Assembly (NCBI GenBank): GCA_009602725.1
Contig: WELB01000002.1
Coordinates: 975,076-1,039,075, forward strand
DNA length: 64,000 nt
Origin: Spirogloea muscicola
Taxonomy: Eukaryota > Streptophyta > Zygnematophyceae > Spirogloeales > Spirogloeaceae
Direction of reading: 5' to 3'
Below the pieces are notes generated by a model, which was not told where the DNA came from, did no database searches, and saw only the letters and a list, made by a program, of their open reading frames with translations. Positions 10,206 to 19,987 of the stretch are shown here, piece by piece. The translations under genes were made by a program, and so were the position numbers. The number at the start of each line of letters is the position of its first letter. Position 1 is the stretch's first letter.

Positions 10206-10219
10206 ATCCTACCCCAGTT

Positions 10220-10860
10220 GTGAGATAGCGCTTTTTGGCCCCTTTGCAATTTGGCCCCTTCGAACCTTGTCAAGCCTCTGTTCAGGCTTGCTTATAACAG
10301 CCCTTGCCCTTTTCTATCAGAGGGGGTGGGGCTGTAAACAGCCAGCCCTGAAGAAATTACAAGGGCCGAAGCAGTAAGCCCTTCTCAGCCGTAAGCCCTT
10401 CTCAAGGAGAAAGAAAAGCAAGAAACGGGCGCGAGGGCTGTGAAAAACCAGCCCGTAGAATAAGCTTACAAATGTAAGCTCTTCCTATGGCGGGGGCTGT
10501 GAAATGCCAGAGAATGAGAAAGACGCTTCCAGTAGAGGGCGATGGCTGTGAGTGGCCAGCCCAGACAAAAGATTAAAGATAGTCCATAAAGCCTCTCCGC
10601 CCTGACCTCCACGTCCTGACCCGTGTCAGAAGACCCATGACACTTAGCGGGTCGGCAGTGGAAGTCCTCAGGATCTGGCATCTCCGGATTTTGCTCCCCT
10701 TGCTGTGCTCCACTGCAAGAGCTTGGATCACAACCGCCGCTTCTCCTCTTTTCCTCTTCTCCAGTCGCTTTCCACGTCGTTCCACTTGTTCATTCTAATA
10801 TCTGGGCTGGCCTCTCCCAGCCACCGCCGTTTCCTGGAAGCGTCTCTGCAGCTGGACATT
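10220..10860. mobile_element. Cluster of degenerate hairpin tails
   Basis: Several weak tails: 10225-10370 (a forward and a reverse copy, again facing each other), 10430-10465 and 10500-10570 in reverse, and a T3-like forward tail at 10800-10850 (GGGCTGGCCTCTCCCAGCC). No coding sequence recognised. Confidence 0.55.
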
Positions 10861-11757
10861 TGCTCCTCCCTACAGGGCCAGTAGACCGCACTCGTCTTTG
10901 GGGTACGGTCGCAGATCCGCTAGCGGCAGCAAACAGCGACTAGGCTAGTACAAACCCCGCCCTCACCCAAGGTGGGTGGCAGCCATGGCCAGGGCGCACA
11001 GGCGCAGCCGCATCGCCTTGATTCCAGAAAATAGCAGAGACAAACGATTCTCCAGCCCCATTCGCTCGTTCACCAAATTACCAAGTTCAACAGGTGCAGC
11101 AACTTGTCCTTCACTATGTGCAGAAGCGACTGAGAGGTACTCGGTCAATTTGGATCTGCCTCACCAGACCCTTCTGGCCGCCGTCCCAACCTCCCTTGTG
11201 GTAGCATCCTGACTTCGCCAAATACTCTGCGCCTTGTTGGGGCTTCCACCTTGACCTTATCCATTTCTTGTGAGCATGCCTTTCGCAACAGCCATTTCCA
11301 TTTCTAGGAACTTCTTCTCACCTATCCGGCTGGGCCGAGCTTTGGGCTGTGTACATCCACTTTCTCCAGCTAAGGTCAAAGCAAGCAACCTACACACGGG
11401 GTGTGCTCTACCTGCATGCTCGGGCCTTTGTGGATGCAGCCTCTGAAGAGAAATCCTCTTGCCCCTGCAGCCCTGCTGGAGGAGCATTGAAGCGTCCTCT
11501 CAAGCCCATTAGGTGCCGAGCTGTGTATTCATTCAGTCAATCGTTGGTAGGTGCCCTTGGCATACTCATCTCTTGACATGGTGGCTTTCCAAACTCCTTC
11601 CAACACCCTTGCCTAGAGTTACAGTTGCAATTCACGTTGCAACCCCGTGATCCAGATAGACGGGCATGTGGCTACCCGAGGGCATGACGGCCCCCCATCG
11701 ACAACAAGCAAGAGACTCTCTGTGGATGCATTGGTTGCCTGACAGGTGCTGTTGGGC
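10861..11757. other. Gene-free stretch
   Basis: No ORF with family resemblance and no recognisable tail. A TGTAAC on the minus strand at about 11617-11622 lies roughly 140 nt downstream of the stop codon of the DUF2993-like gene and may be its poly(A) signal. Confidence 0.5.
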
Positions 11758-13072
11758 TCAGAAGTCGAGCTGTGGTGATGGAAATTTGCGCACCAGCATG
11801 TCAAGGCTCAAAATAGTGGCAGGCACAGTGGCTGCACGTGGCTGGTTTTGCTGCACCTCGCAGAAGGAGATGCTGCTGATGGTAAGGTCCGTACCATCAA
11901 GGTCGAGGCACAGGCTGCTGAAGAAGGACTGCAAACCTCGAGCAACAACCTCTGAACTATCCTTGTCGCTCCCCCAAACAGTCGCATCGCAGCAACGGGC
12001 CGTGATGTGAACGGGATGTTGAAACCCAGGGGGAGCAGCTTGCAACCGCACGGCATACTCAAGTTGGTCAGAATCCCAGATTCCTCGAAAGCAGATCAAG
12101 CCATCCGAGATCGAAGTTGCTCGCTGCCAGTGGACCTTTGTGCCAGGAAAAAATCGAAAACGTCGCCCCCTCACTGCTGTTGCACTGGCCCTCGTCATGA
12201 GCGGGTGCAAAAGGAAGTGGTCAAAGTCCTTCGCGTCAAAGATAAACTTTGCACTTCCACGAGCAGCAGTGACAAGCATGATCACCTGCCTGCACACATA
12301 CACATGCCAGCCAGATTCAGAAAGTCTGGCAGACAGGTTTGGCACCCTGCCTGAAGCAGAGGAAGGACTGAGTGCTCGGTACTTATGGAAGGTGGAAGGA
12401 GGTCTGAATGAGGTAAGCAGGTCACCCAGGAGGGAGGAAGGTGGATGAGTGCCGAGAGCGGGCAAGGCCCTGCATCACACACTAACAAGTGGTGGCCGCC
12501 TTGCAAATGATGGTGGTAGTATGGAGGGCAGAGCACGTGCATCGAGGGACAGCCGCGAGGAGCCTTGCCTGGAGAGCAGCGCCCCGATGTGGATCTCGAC
12601 GTCGTTGACAGCAATCTGCAGGTCCCGAGAGGAGAGACCGCGCGGGCTCCGCCTGCTCTGACAGACAGAAACAAGCCACACCAAGAGGCGCGCCCGTCAC
12701 AAAGCCCGCTTATCGCAGAGGTGCAACAACCAAGCTCGGCGTCATCTGAGACGCCATGGCCCAAGATTTTAGGGGTCTCAGGATTCAGGGACTAGGTTTC
12801 TGGGCAGGGTTTAGGGTCATCAACAGCAGAAGATCCGGAAGCGCAGCAGTGCAAAGAGGGGCAGCACTGCCGCGCTCCGCGCCGCTACCGCAGGCCGTGC
12901 TTAAAAAGTATGCCGCGGGCCCACACCAGCCGCGGCCTCGGATTTGGACGCCGGCGACGCGGCCCGCCAGCAGCGACGGGAGCGTGCAGTCGATCTCGGC
13001 GTCCACGGTCTCGTACGCCACCAGCCGGCTCTCCAGTGCCACCGTCGCCACCCGCGCCAGCAGGTCGCCGGA
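11758..13072 (-). CDS. DUF2993 (LmeA-like) family protein, 5' part missing
   Basis: Minus-strand exons: 13072 to about 12926, 12657-12487 and 12285-11758; the last two join in phase (232 codons plus stop). The first gives SGDLLARVATVALESRLVAY, PSLLAGRVAGVQIRGRGW; the second GLSSRDLQIAVNDVEIHIGA; the third IFDAKDFDHFLLHPLMTRA and ends VRKFPSPQLDF. This order (LL-G-V-V-I-G-G, a central I-GALL motif, then an F...L-HPL motif) is what I know of DUF2993, a family in cyanobacteria, actinobacteria and plastids related to the phospholipid-binding LmeA. Function in algae is unknown. The junction of the first two exons is unresolved, and the start and any transit peptide fall near or in the assembly gap beginning at 13256. 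Family assignment is from pattern only. Confidence 0.6.
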
Positions 13073-13255
13073 CTGTGGGGGGGTGGCCCACAGAATTAAG
13101 CGTCAGGCCGGCGCGGTCTCTCCATGGGCGGCCAGCTACGCCGTTGCGAGCTCGGCTGGCCTGGTGCCGCAGACCAGATCGGCGCGGACACGGCCGGGCC
13201 GCGGCTCCCCAGCAGGCGAGGCCGGCCGCCGTCGCCGGGGCGGCGGGCCGCGCGG

Positions 13256-13816
13256 NNNNNNNNNNNNNNNNNNNNNNNNNNNNNNNNNNNNNNNNNNNNN
13301 NNNNNNNNNNNNNNNNNNNNNNNNNNNNNNNNNNNNNNNNNNNNNNNNNNNNNNNNNNNNNNNNNNNNNNNNNNNNNNNNNNNNNNNNNNNNNNNNNNNN
13401 NNNNNNNNNNNNNNNNNNNNNNNNNNNNNNNNNNNNNNNNNNNNNNNNNNNNNNNNNNNNNNNNNNNNNNNNNNNNNNNNNNNNNNNNNNNNNNNNNNNN
13501 NNNNNNNNNNNNNNNNNNNNNNNNNNNNNNNNNNNNNNNNNNNNNNNNNNNNNNNNNNNNNNNNNNNNNNNNNNNNNNNNNNNNNNNNNNNNNNNNNNNN
13601 NNNNNNNNNNNNNNNNNNNNNNNNNNNNNNNNNNNNNNNNNNNNNNNNNNNNNNNNNNNNNNNNNNNNNNNNNNNNNNNNNNNNNNNNNNNNNNNNNNNN
13701 NNNNNNNNNNNNNNNNNNNNNNNNNNNNNNNNNNNNNNNNNNNNNNNNNNNNNNNNNNNNNNNNNNNNNNNNNNNNNNNNNNNNNNNNNNNNNNNNNNNN
13801 NNNNNNNNNNNNNNNN
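13256..13816. other. Assembly gap (561 N)
   Basis: Run of N. The left flank is very GC-rich (5' side of the DUF2993-like gene); the right flank is a reverse family B fragment. Confidence 1.
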
Positions 13817-14105
13817 GGAGGAGGTGGTCACTGCGGGGGTAGTCTGAGTAGTGTCGGAGCTTTTTCTGCTCAGCACCTCCCACTGCGTGGCCAGCAATGT
13901 GTGTGGAAGCGGAACTCTTGTATGCCTCAGTCACCACCACATCAACCAAAGCTCGTGGGCCTCCGCCAGGTTGTACACCCACAATGTCCAGGGTGCGACG
14001 GTGATGGCCTCCCTGGGAATCCGTGGTGATGGGCATTACATTGCTCACTTCAACGATGGCGCGGTAGCCGGCGTCGCGCATCAAGCCCGCCAGGGCGTCC
14101 CGTAG
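13817..14105 (-). mobile_element. Family B fragment cut by the assembly gap
   Basis: The minus strand encodes NLLRDALAGLMRDAGYRAIV, RRTLDIVGVQPGGGPRALVD, VVVTEAYKSSASTHIAGHAV and RHYSDYPRSDHLL up to the gap. It is nearly the same as the forward copy at 16078-16250. The PGGGPRALVDVVV core is the likely endonuclease-type D...D-V motif. Confidence 0.72.
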
Positions 14106-14290
14106 GAGATTAAAGGGGGCAAGGGCTGTGAAAAGCCAGCCTGGAAAGAATTGACAAAGGTTCGGAGGGGGCCAAATGACGGAGGAGCCTAAAAGCGCCA
14201 TGGCAGAACGGGTGTAGAATGGACCACTCAGTAGCTACAAGTGAGGAGCCTAAAATCTGACAGACTAGCAGACAGAGGGTGGGATTTAGG
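14106..14290 (-). mobile_element. 5'-truncated element with T2 tail, abutting the family B fragment
   Basis: On the minus strand: a degenerate SDFRLLT end, stop, untranslated stretch, then a T2 tail (GGCTGGCTTTTCACAGCC, CTTGCCCCC) that ends right before the codons for LLRDAL of the family B fragment. The nested insert at 9249-9412 ends at the equivalent point of a family A copy. No clear target duplication was found. Confidence 0.65.
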
Positions 14291-15500
14291 TCTTGTATTT
14301 TGTAGCGTAGGCAGGCCCATTACACTCACGCTGCGGACGTGCAGGCCGCCTCTGAATTAGAGGGACTGCTCAAGGACGATGGACGTGGCCTCACCCGGCT
14401 CCTTTTCATCAGCTCCCCGGGCGCGTCTGAGTGGCTAAATGCTCTGCCGATATACGAGTCCCTTTTTTTCCGGCTCTCAGATAACCTATTTCGCACAGGG
14501 CTCCATCACCACCTCGGCCTTCCCCCCCCCTTGCTTGGCTGGCATCCGCCAGTGCCAGTGTGGCCATATTGCTGAGGACAAGCTCGCTCTGGCTGCGCAC
14601 ATGCTGAGGTGTGGTGAGGGAGGTGAGAGCATTGCCTCCCACGACTTACTCAAATGACAACTTTTGGAATTGTGCGTGAGACGGGGTATCATCCGGCGAT
14701 GGAGGTGTTTGGCATCATGCCAATCTCCTCAAGGCGCGGCAAGCCGTCCTTGCGGCGTCTGGACGTGGTCGCCACCCCCCCGGGCGGTGGGCCTCGTCTG
14801 CTCCTGGACGTGGTACTGATCGACGCACACAAGGCTGGCGCACCCACGTCAACCGTGTCTGACTGGGCCACGTCCAGCGCGGAACGCACGAAGGAGGGGC
14901 ACTACCAGGACCATTCCCGAGGGGACAATTTTCATCCGTGTGCCATGGATATCTACGGAGGCTATGGCGTAAAATGGTCCTCCCTTATCCAGCATCTGGC
15001 CCGGCTGGTTGATGCGCGTCGTCAAAGTCGGGGGAGCAGCTTGGGCTACTCCAGCATTCCACAGGCCTTAGTTGCATACTATGGAATGCGGCTTTCGCTT
15101 AGTTTGCAGCGCTCGCAAGCATTGGCTCTTCATCAACGTGCAGGACGCGCTCTAGGTCAGGCCTCCGACTTTCGTGGTGGCGCTCCAGCTCCCCAAGGTA
15201 GCTTGTCGGATTTGTTTGTGCTCACCCGTGGGTACTAATGTCACCTTAGGCACCTTAGTCTAGTTCTCCGTTCTATGTAGCCTTGTCAGTTTGCACTAGA
15301 CTTTGCCTAGAAACTGTCTTGGCTTGACTTGGCGTACCTATCATTTCATGCGTTCCGCGCGCCTTCTTGCTTTGTAGAGCAGTCCTTTTTCGGCACCTAT
15401 TCCTTTTGGCTTTGATCTTTGTCCATTTTTTTGGGCTGGCTTTGCCAGCTCCTCTTCTCTATGGGGAGCACTTCCTTTCATATGAATGGTGTGAAAGGTG
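14285..15500 (+). mobile_element. Most complete family A-type C-terminal region in the window, with 3' UTR and T1 tail
   Basis: About 310 codons of the element ORF: GLTRLLFISSPGASEWLNAL and RLSDNLFRTGLHHHLGLPPP (a stretch typical of the region after the reverse transcriptase in algal retroelement ORFs); a finger CQCGHIAEDKLALAAHMLRC; GESIASHDLLK; RRLDVVATPPGGGPRLLLDV; GDNFHPCAMDIYGGYGVKWS; LSLSLQRSQALALH and GRALGQASDFRGG; terminal SDLFVLTRGY at 15238. The untranslated part runs to a T1 tail at 15420-15480. There are a few breaks. The RLE-type LINE assignment is inferred from the finger plus D...D-V order; no reverse transcriptase is seen. Confidence 0.78.
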
Positions 15501-15539
15501 GCTGAAGGGGGCAGCTCATTGTTGCTCATTGCAGCCGGA

Positions 15540-15960
15540 AAGAAGTGGCACTCACAATGGGGGCAAGGGCTGTGAAAAGCCAGCCCGAATAGAATTGACA
15601 TAAAGTTGTAAGGGGCCAAAAAGCGCTTAGCAGCTCGAAGGGGCTTGAAGAAGCTATGTCAGAACGGGGGGAGGATGGACCACTCAGTACTTACGAGTGA
15701 GGAGCCTCAAATCCGACAGACTAGCTGCCGGAAAACCATCCCCCTGACGAACGCCGGAGGCTGCAGCGAGAGCACAGCCAGCACGCAGATGCACGGCTCG
15801 GGCCAGGGACCGCTGGAGGGAGACCAATAATCTCATACGATAGACTTGAGCTCACGAGCCAGCGGCGTTGAAGTCGGCCGGCTCACCGCGCCTGCGGGAC
15901 ACAGCGTGCCGCGCAAGCCTGGCCAGCAGGTCGAGCCACTGGGACTCCAGAGCCCCCTTG
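15540..15960 (-). mobile_element. Two reverse family A fragments with a T2 tail
   Basis: 15540-15600 is a reverse T2 tail; 15690-15835 encodes the reverse C-terminal end (similar to 8285-8450); 15850-15960 encodes ESQWLDLLARLARHAVSRR and DFNAAGSLAHE, an internal part of the same domain. Confidence 0.65.
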
Positions 15961-16069
15961 CAGCAGCTCGTCCACGCAGGCCTGCTGCTGCCTGCTGCTG
16001 CAGCCCAACGCCGCAATCTGTCCCTGCGGATCTTCATCAGCTCTTCTGATGGTAGACTGTGGCTGCTCC

Positions 16070-16640
16070 CTTTTGTACAACCTGGCGGAGGCCCACGTGC
16101 CTTGGTGGATGTGGTAGTGAAGACCGAGGCATACAAGAGTTCCGCTTCCACAGACATCGCTGGCCACGCAGTGGGAGGTGCTGAGCAGAGAAAGCTCCGA
16201 CATTACTCTGACTACCCCCGCAGCGACCACCTTCTCCCGGCCGCAATCGACACTTTCGGCTGCTTGGGTCCTCGCTTCCATACCCTACTTGAGAACATAG
16301 CGAGTCTGGGATATGTACGACGCGAGGATATGCTTCCAGCCCAGATGGGTATGCCGGCAGCCTATCTGTCATTTTTGCGACGTAGAGTGTCAGCTTGTCT
16401 GCAGCGAGCTCAGGCTCATGCGTTGCATCAGAAAGCTGGTCGAGCCTTGGCTGGTAGTTCAAGAGCTTGTCGATTGCCGTCCGGTATTCGAGCATCAGTT
16501 AGCGACCTCTATGTGCTGACTCGTTGTTACTGAGCGGGTCAGATTAGCAGCAGGTGACGGACATTTGTCAATGTGCTTGCCTTTGTATATGGCCACACAT
16601 GGCCTCCTATTCTCTTACTACACACGTTTCCTTGCACGTC
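16070..16640 (+). mobile_element. Family B C-terminal region and 3' end
   Basis: An open stretch to the stop at 16533: VQPGGGPRALVDVVVKTEAY, GHAVGGAEQRKLRHYSDYPR, LPAAIDTFGCLGPRFHTLLE, MPAAYLSFLRRRVSACLQRA, AGRALAGSSRACRLPSGIRA and terminal SDLYVLTRCY. It is the best family B copy here. The untranslated end carries GATTAGCAGCAGGTGACG, GTGCTTGCCTTTGTA and the GGCCACACATGGCC hairpin. Confidence 0.75.
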
Positions 16641-16990
16641 CACAGCCAGGGTGACGAACTCATCTGCAGCCGGGTGGTCGGCGTGTTTGGTTTCGCCGTG
16701 GCATGGCCAGCCCGCGAGGCAGAGCGCCCCGGGTTGGAGCGGTCGACCACATGTGTGGTGACCACATCAGCGATGATGCGCGCCCCGCCGCCCGGCGTGG
16801 ACGCTACCAGGTCGACACAGGTCGACACCGGGTCGAAAGCGTTTCCTAAAGAAGAATCCATTTGCAAAACGCAAAAAGCAAAAAGAACACGGCCGAGGAG
16901 TGGCTCTGGAATGCCAGCCCAGAATATGGGAAGAACGTGGACAAGGTCGGAAAAGACGGAATTTGCTTGCCCACAGAAAGCCAAATGGAC
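16640..16990 (-). mobile_element. Family A fragment preceded by a reverse tail
   Basis: The minus strand encodes DLVASTPGGGARIIADVVTT, HVVDRSNPGRSASRAGHATA (about 16680-16830). A degenerate tail (CTGGGCTGGCATTCCAGAGCC) lies on its 5' side at about 16890-16930. Confidence 0.6.
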
Positions 16991-17564
16991 TCGGTTATAG
17001 GAGGCCCCGGTTCAAGGACTAAACCCGAACCCGACGATTTTGTTGACGAGGGCCCAGCTCCGCTCCGTTCGTCCCGTTCGGAGCGGACAACGGGGCCACT
17101 TGGCCGTCCGCCCGGCTGGTTCAAGCCGTACCCCCACCCTCCTCGTCTGCCCCACCACGCACTGACATCGTGAAGGCTGTCACCAGTTCCAAGACCTTGT
17201 TGGCCGCGCCCGCGTCGCTGCCCCTCCGAGACCGCGCCGCCGCCCGCCGTCGCCATCGCGGCCGCCGCCTGTCCCTCGTCGTCCGGCACACGGGCCCCCG
17301 CCCGTCGCGCCGTGGCGGCAGCGCTCTGATCTCTATGTTGCACACTAGCTAAACTAGCTCGAAGCGGCGGCGGCGGAGCGGGCCCCCCTCGTCGCTCTGC
17401 CATTCCCATCGTGTTACAACCTGCAAGATCTTGGGTTGCAGTAGCTGCTTGTGCAGACGGCTAGAACAGTAAAGTCACTTAGACCTTGTATCCTAAACCC
17501 TGAACTTGGCGAGCGAGCGGGGCTCCATCCCGGCCCCGACGCACGGGGCGGGCCGTGGCCGGCC
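16991..17564. other. GC-rich upstream region of the SWIM/RING gene
   Basis: Very GC-rich with no ORF of recognisable family on either strand; presumably promoter and 5' UTR. No TATA-like element stands out. Confidence 0.4.
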
Positions 17565-19504
17565 ATGGCGGAACAGGGCAAGCCACCGGCGGCGCGCCGC
17601 AGGGGAGGCAAGGCAGCGACGCCCCGCCGCGGCGGCGGCCTGAGCCCTGCAGGGGCTGCGGCGACAGCCAGGGCGTCTGGGTCAGGCCGGGGGTCCTCGG
17701 CAAAGTCGAGAGCGCCCACAAGAAGCGGTCTGATTGTGTCGCCGCCTGAAGTGAATACCCACCAGACGCCGCCGTCTGCGACGAAGAGCAGAGGAGGCCG
17801 TAGGTGGGGCCCTTGCTGACCCTTGACTCAACCCATGTCGCGGCTTACTCCGTGCCCCTCAGTCCGGCGCTCAGCATTAAGTGCTCAGGCCTCTGCTGGC
17901 ACTGTGCTCACTTGACGTCTGCAGCCTGCAGAGAAGTAGCAGCATCTAGGTGCAAGTGCAGCCCACCTTGGGCCGTTGCTCACTTGCAGCACGCTGATGC
18001 ATGCTGCCCATGTCAACGACGTGCCCCTCAGCAGCAATCGGGGGCGTGGCAGAGGCAAGGGCGAAGAAGCTGCAGCACGAGCCAGTGAGGGGAACGGGCA
18101 GTCCCCCAGCGCCAAGCGCAAGCGGCCCCCTCTGGACGAGCAGAAGCGGGCGGCGCGCTTCCTGGCCAGCCCGTCCAAGGCGACGGAGGAGCGCATTGCG
18201 AGGGCGTACGCACACCGGCTGTACCTGATCGACCGCCAGACCGCTGTTTGTGGCACTGACAGCGTGCCCACCTCTTGTGATTTCCATGTTCTGGGCTCCA
18301 CCGGCAACGTATACACAGGTGCTGGTAACTTCTTGTGTAGGAGGGTGTTGGCGAGCGACACTTGCATGTGATCCTGGATGCAGTTATTCTCTATGTTTGA
18401 TTTCCTTGTGTATATACGTCTGGAGGCACCTCCAAGTCCACTTGTGCAAGGCACGCAAGATTGTATTCAAAGTAATGAAACTTCACCCTTCAAGTCACTG
18501 TGCAGTGACCATCTCAAGGATGCCACGATGCACCTGCCCCGACAATGCGCGCGGCAACGCGTGCAAGCACCTGCTCTTTGTCATGCTCCGTGTCCTCAAG
18601 GTGTCCCAGGACAATCCGTGTATCTGGCAGAAGGCTCTCCTTGCCGACGAGGTCGCCAGCTTGCTACTCAATAATGAGAGCAGCGCCGAGCTGGCGGGCC
18701 TTCGTGCGAGCACGGGGGTGCTGGAGCGATTCCAGGCACTCAATGGCGCAAGCACCAGCGCTGTCAGTGGGGCTGCGCCACCTAGTGCTGCTCCAAGGAA
18801 GCTCGAGGGCGACTGCCCCATCTGCTACGAGCCATTGGCCAATGATTCTGGACAACCCAAGGAGCCTGTGGTTTCATGCAAGGTACAGCAAGCCCCATGA
18901 AGGTTCACATTGAAGCAGCTCAGTCTCTGTTCTCTCCAACTAACATAAGCCGCAATCGGGGTTCTACATTGTGCTGACACAAAGCTCACTCGTTCTTGCA
19001 GGTCTGTGGGAATAACGTTCATCGCGACTGCTTTCAGCACTGGAAGTCCAGCAAGACTGCTGCAGGTGTTACATGTATTTTCTGTCGGTTAGTGCTCTGG
19101 ATCGACCTCTGCCCTGCAGCCTGCAAACGCGTCACCAGTCATAGCACAACCTTGTAACACAGACCACTCAGGAGCAGTTATTGGACTAGGCAAAGCCTTG
19201 TACAGTAGGTGCTTGTGGGCCCTCTGAATGTGTATCCAATGCTTGGACTTGCAAGTATTGAGTCTCACTGGTGTGCACTGTTTTGCCTGTCAGATCTCCC
19301 TGGCAGGACGAGGAGACACAGCCAGGGGTCAGCGGCACACTGCCAGTCGCCCGCAACGTGTTCCAGGCTAGGGCTGCTGGATACATCAATCTCGCTGAGT
19401 TCTCAACAGATACTCGTCATGCTAGTTCTAGCCTGCAAGACCTTTACCCAGACACTTGGCAGTGGATTGGGGCCAAGAGGAAAGGCAAGCGCAGGTTGTA
19501 CTAG
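17565..19504 (+). CDS. SWIM zinc finger plus RING finger protein (probable E3 ubiquitin ligase)
   Basis: Five exons, 17565-17803, 18032-18318, 18506-18882, 19002-19087 and 19294-19504, join in phase to 399 codons plus stop. The N-terminus is basic and low-complexity (MAEQGKPPAARRRGGKAA). Then follow RAARFLASPSKATEERIARA, RLYLIDRQTAV, and a SWIM zinc finger CTCPDNARGNACKH (C-x-C...C-x-H) inside GNVYTVTISRMPRCTCPDN. A variant RING follows: CPICYEPL, then after an intron VCGNNVHRDCFQHWKSS and TCIFCR. SWIM/RING proteins of this layout are E3 ligases in plants and animals (family knowledge); the substrate is unknown. The exon 1-2 junction is less certain than the rest. TGTAAC about 100 nt past the stop (19606) fits a chlorophyte poly(A) signal. 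Converges on ATE1. Confidence 0.88.
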
Positions 19505-19987
19505 TGGTCAGTAGACAACTATCGATGAAACTCTTTTGCTGCAGAGGATATGTGATCAAGAATGTGCAACAGACTACCTGAGAAGTGTGGCCTTGGACCA
19601 TACAGTGTAACGTCACTCTTGCTGATGTCTACCCCCTAAGCAAGCACAATGGACGCAACTGTGGTGATTGACGTCATGATATATGAAGTTGGGTCATCAT
19701 GAGCATATGAACAGGATAGTGCCGGCCAAGGAGGAGACTTGACTGCTAATGCCATCCCAACGATGGAGTGTGAGGCTCATCATCGCATCAGGGCTAGCAG
19801 ATGTTGTTAATTGGGCTGCTCGACATCCTCCTTGTCACAGCTCTGTATCTCAGCCCTCTGCAATCACCTGCTTCTATTTGAGCTTCTATTGCAGTCCACA
19901 GACGAGCATTATTCGTACATCAGGTAAGATGTTGCGGGCAGGCATCACATTGATGTATAACCTCTAAAGGCTCCAAGAGCGCACACC
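19505..19987. other. Intergenic space between convergent 3' ends (SWIM/RING and ATE1)
   Basis: The only signal seen is TGTAAC at about 19606. No ORF or repeat. Confidence 0.6.

Noticed and set aside
12885-14201. 438-codon minus-strand ORF
   Set aside because: It spans 561 N and joins a retroelement fragment with GC-rich shadow sequence of the DUF2993-like gene; not one gene.
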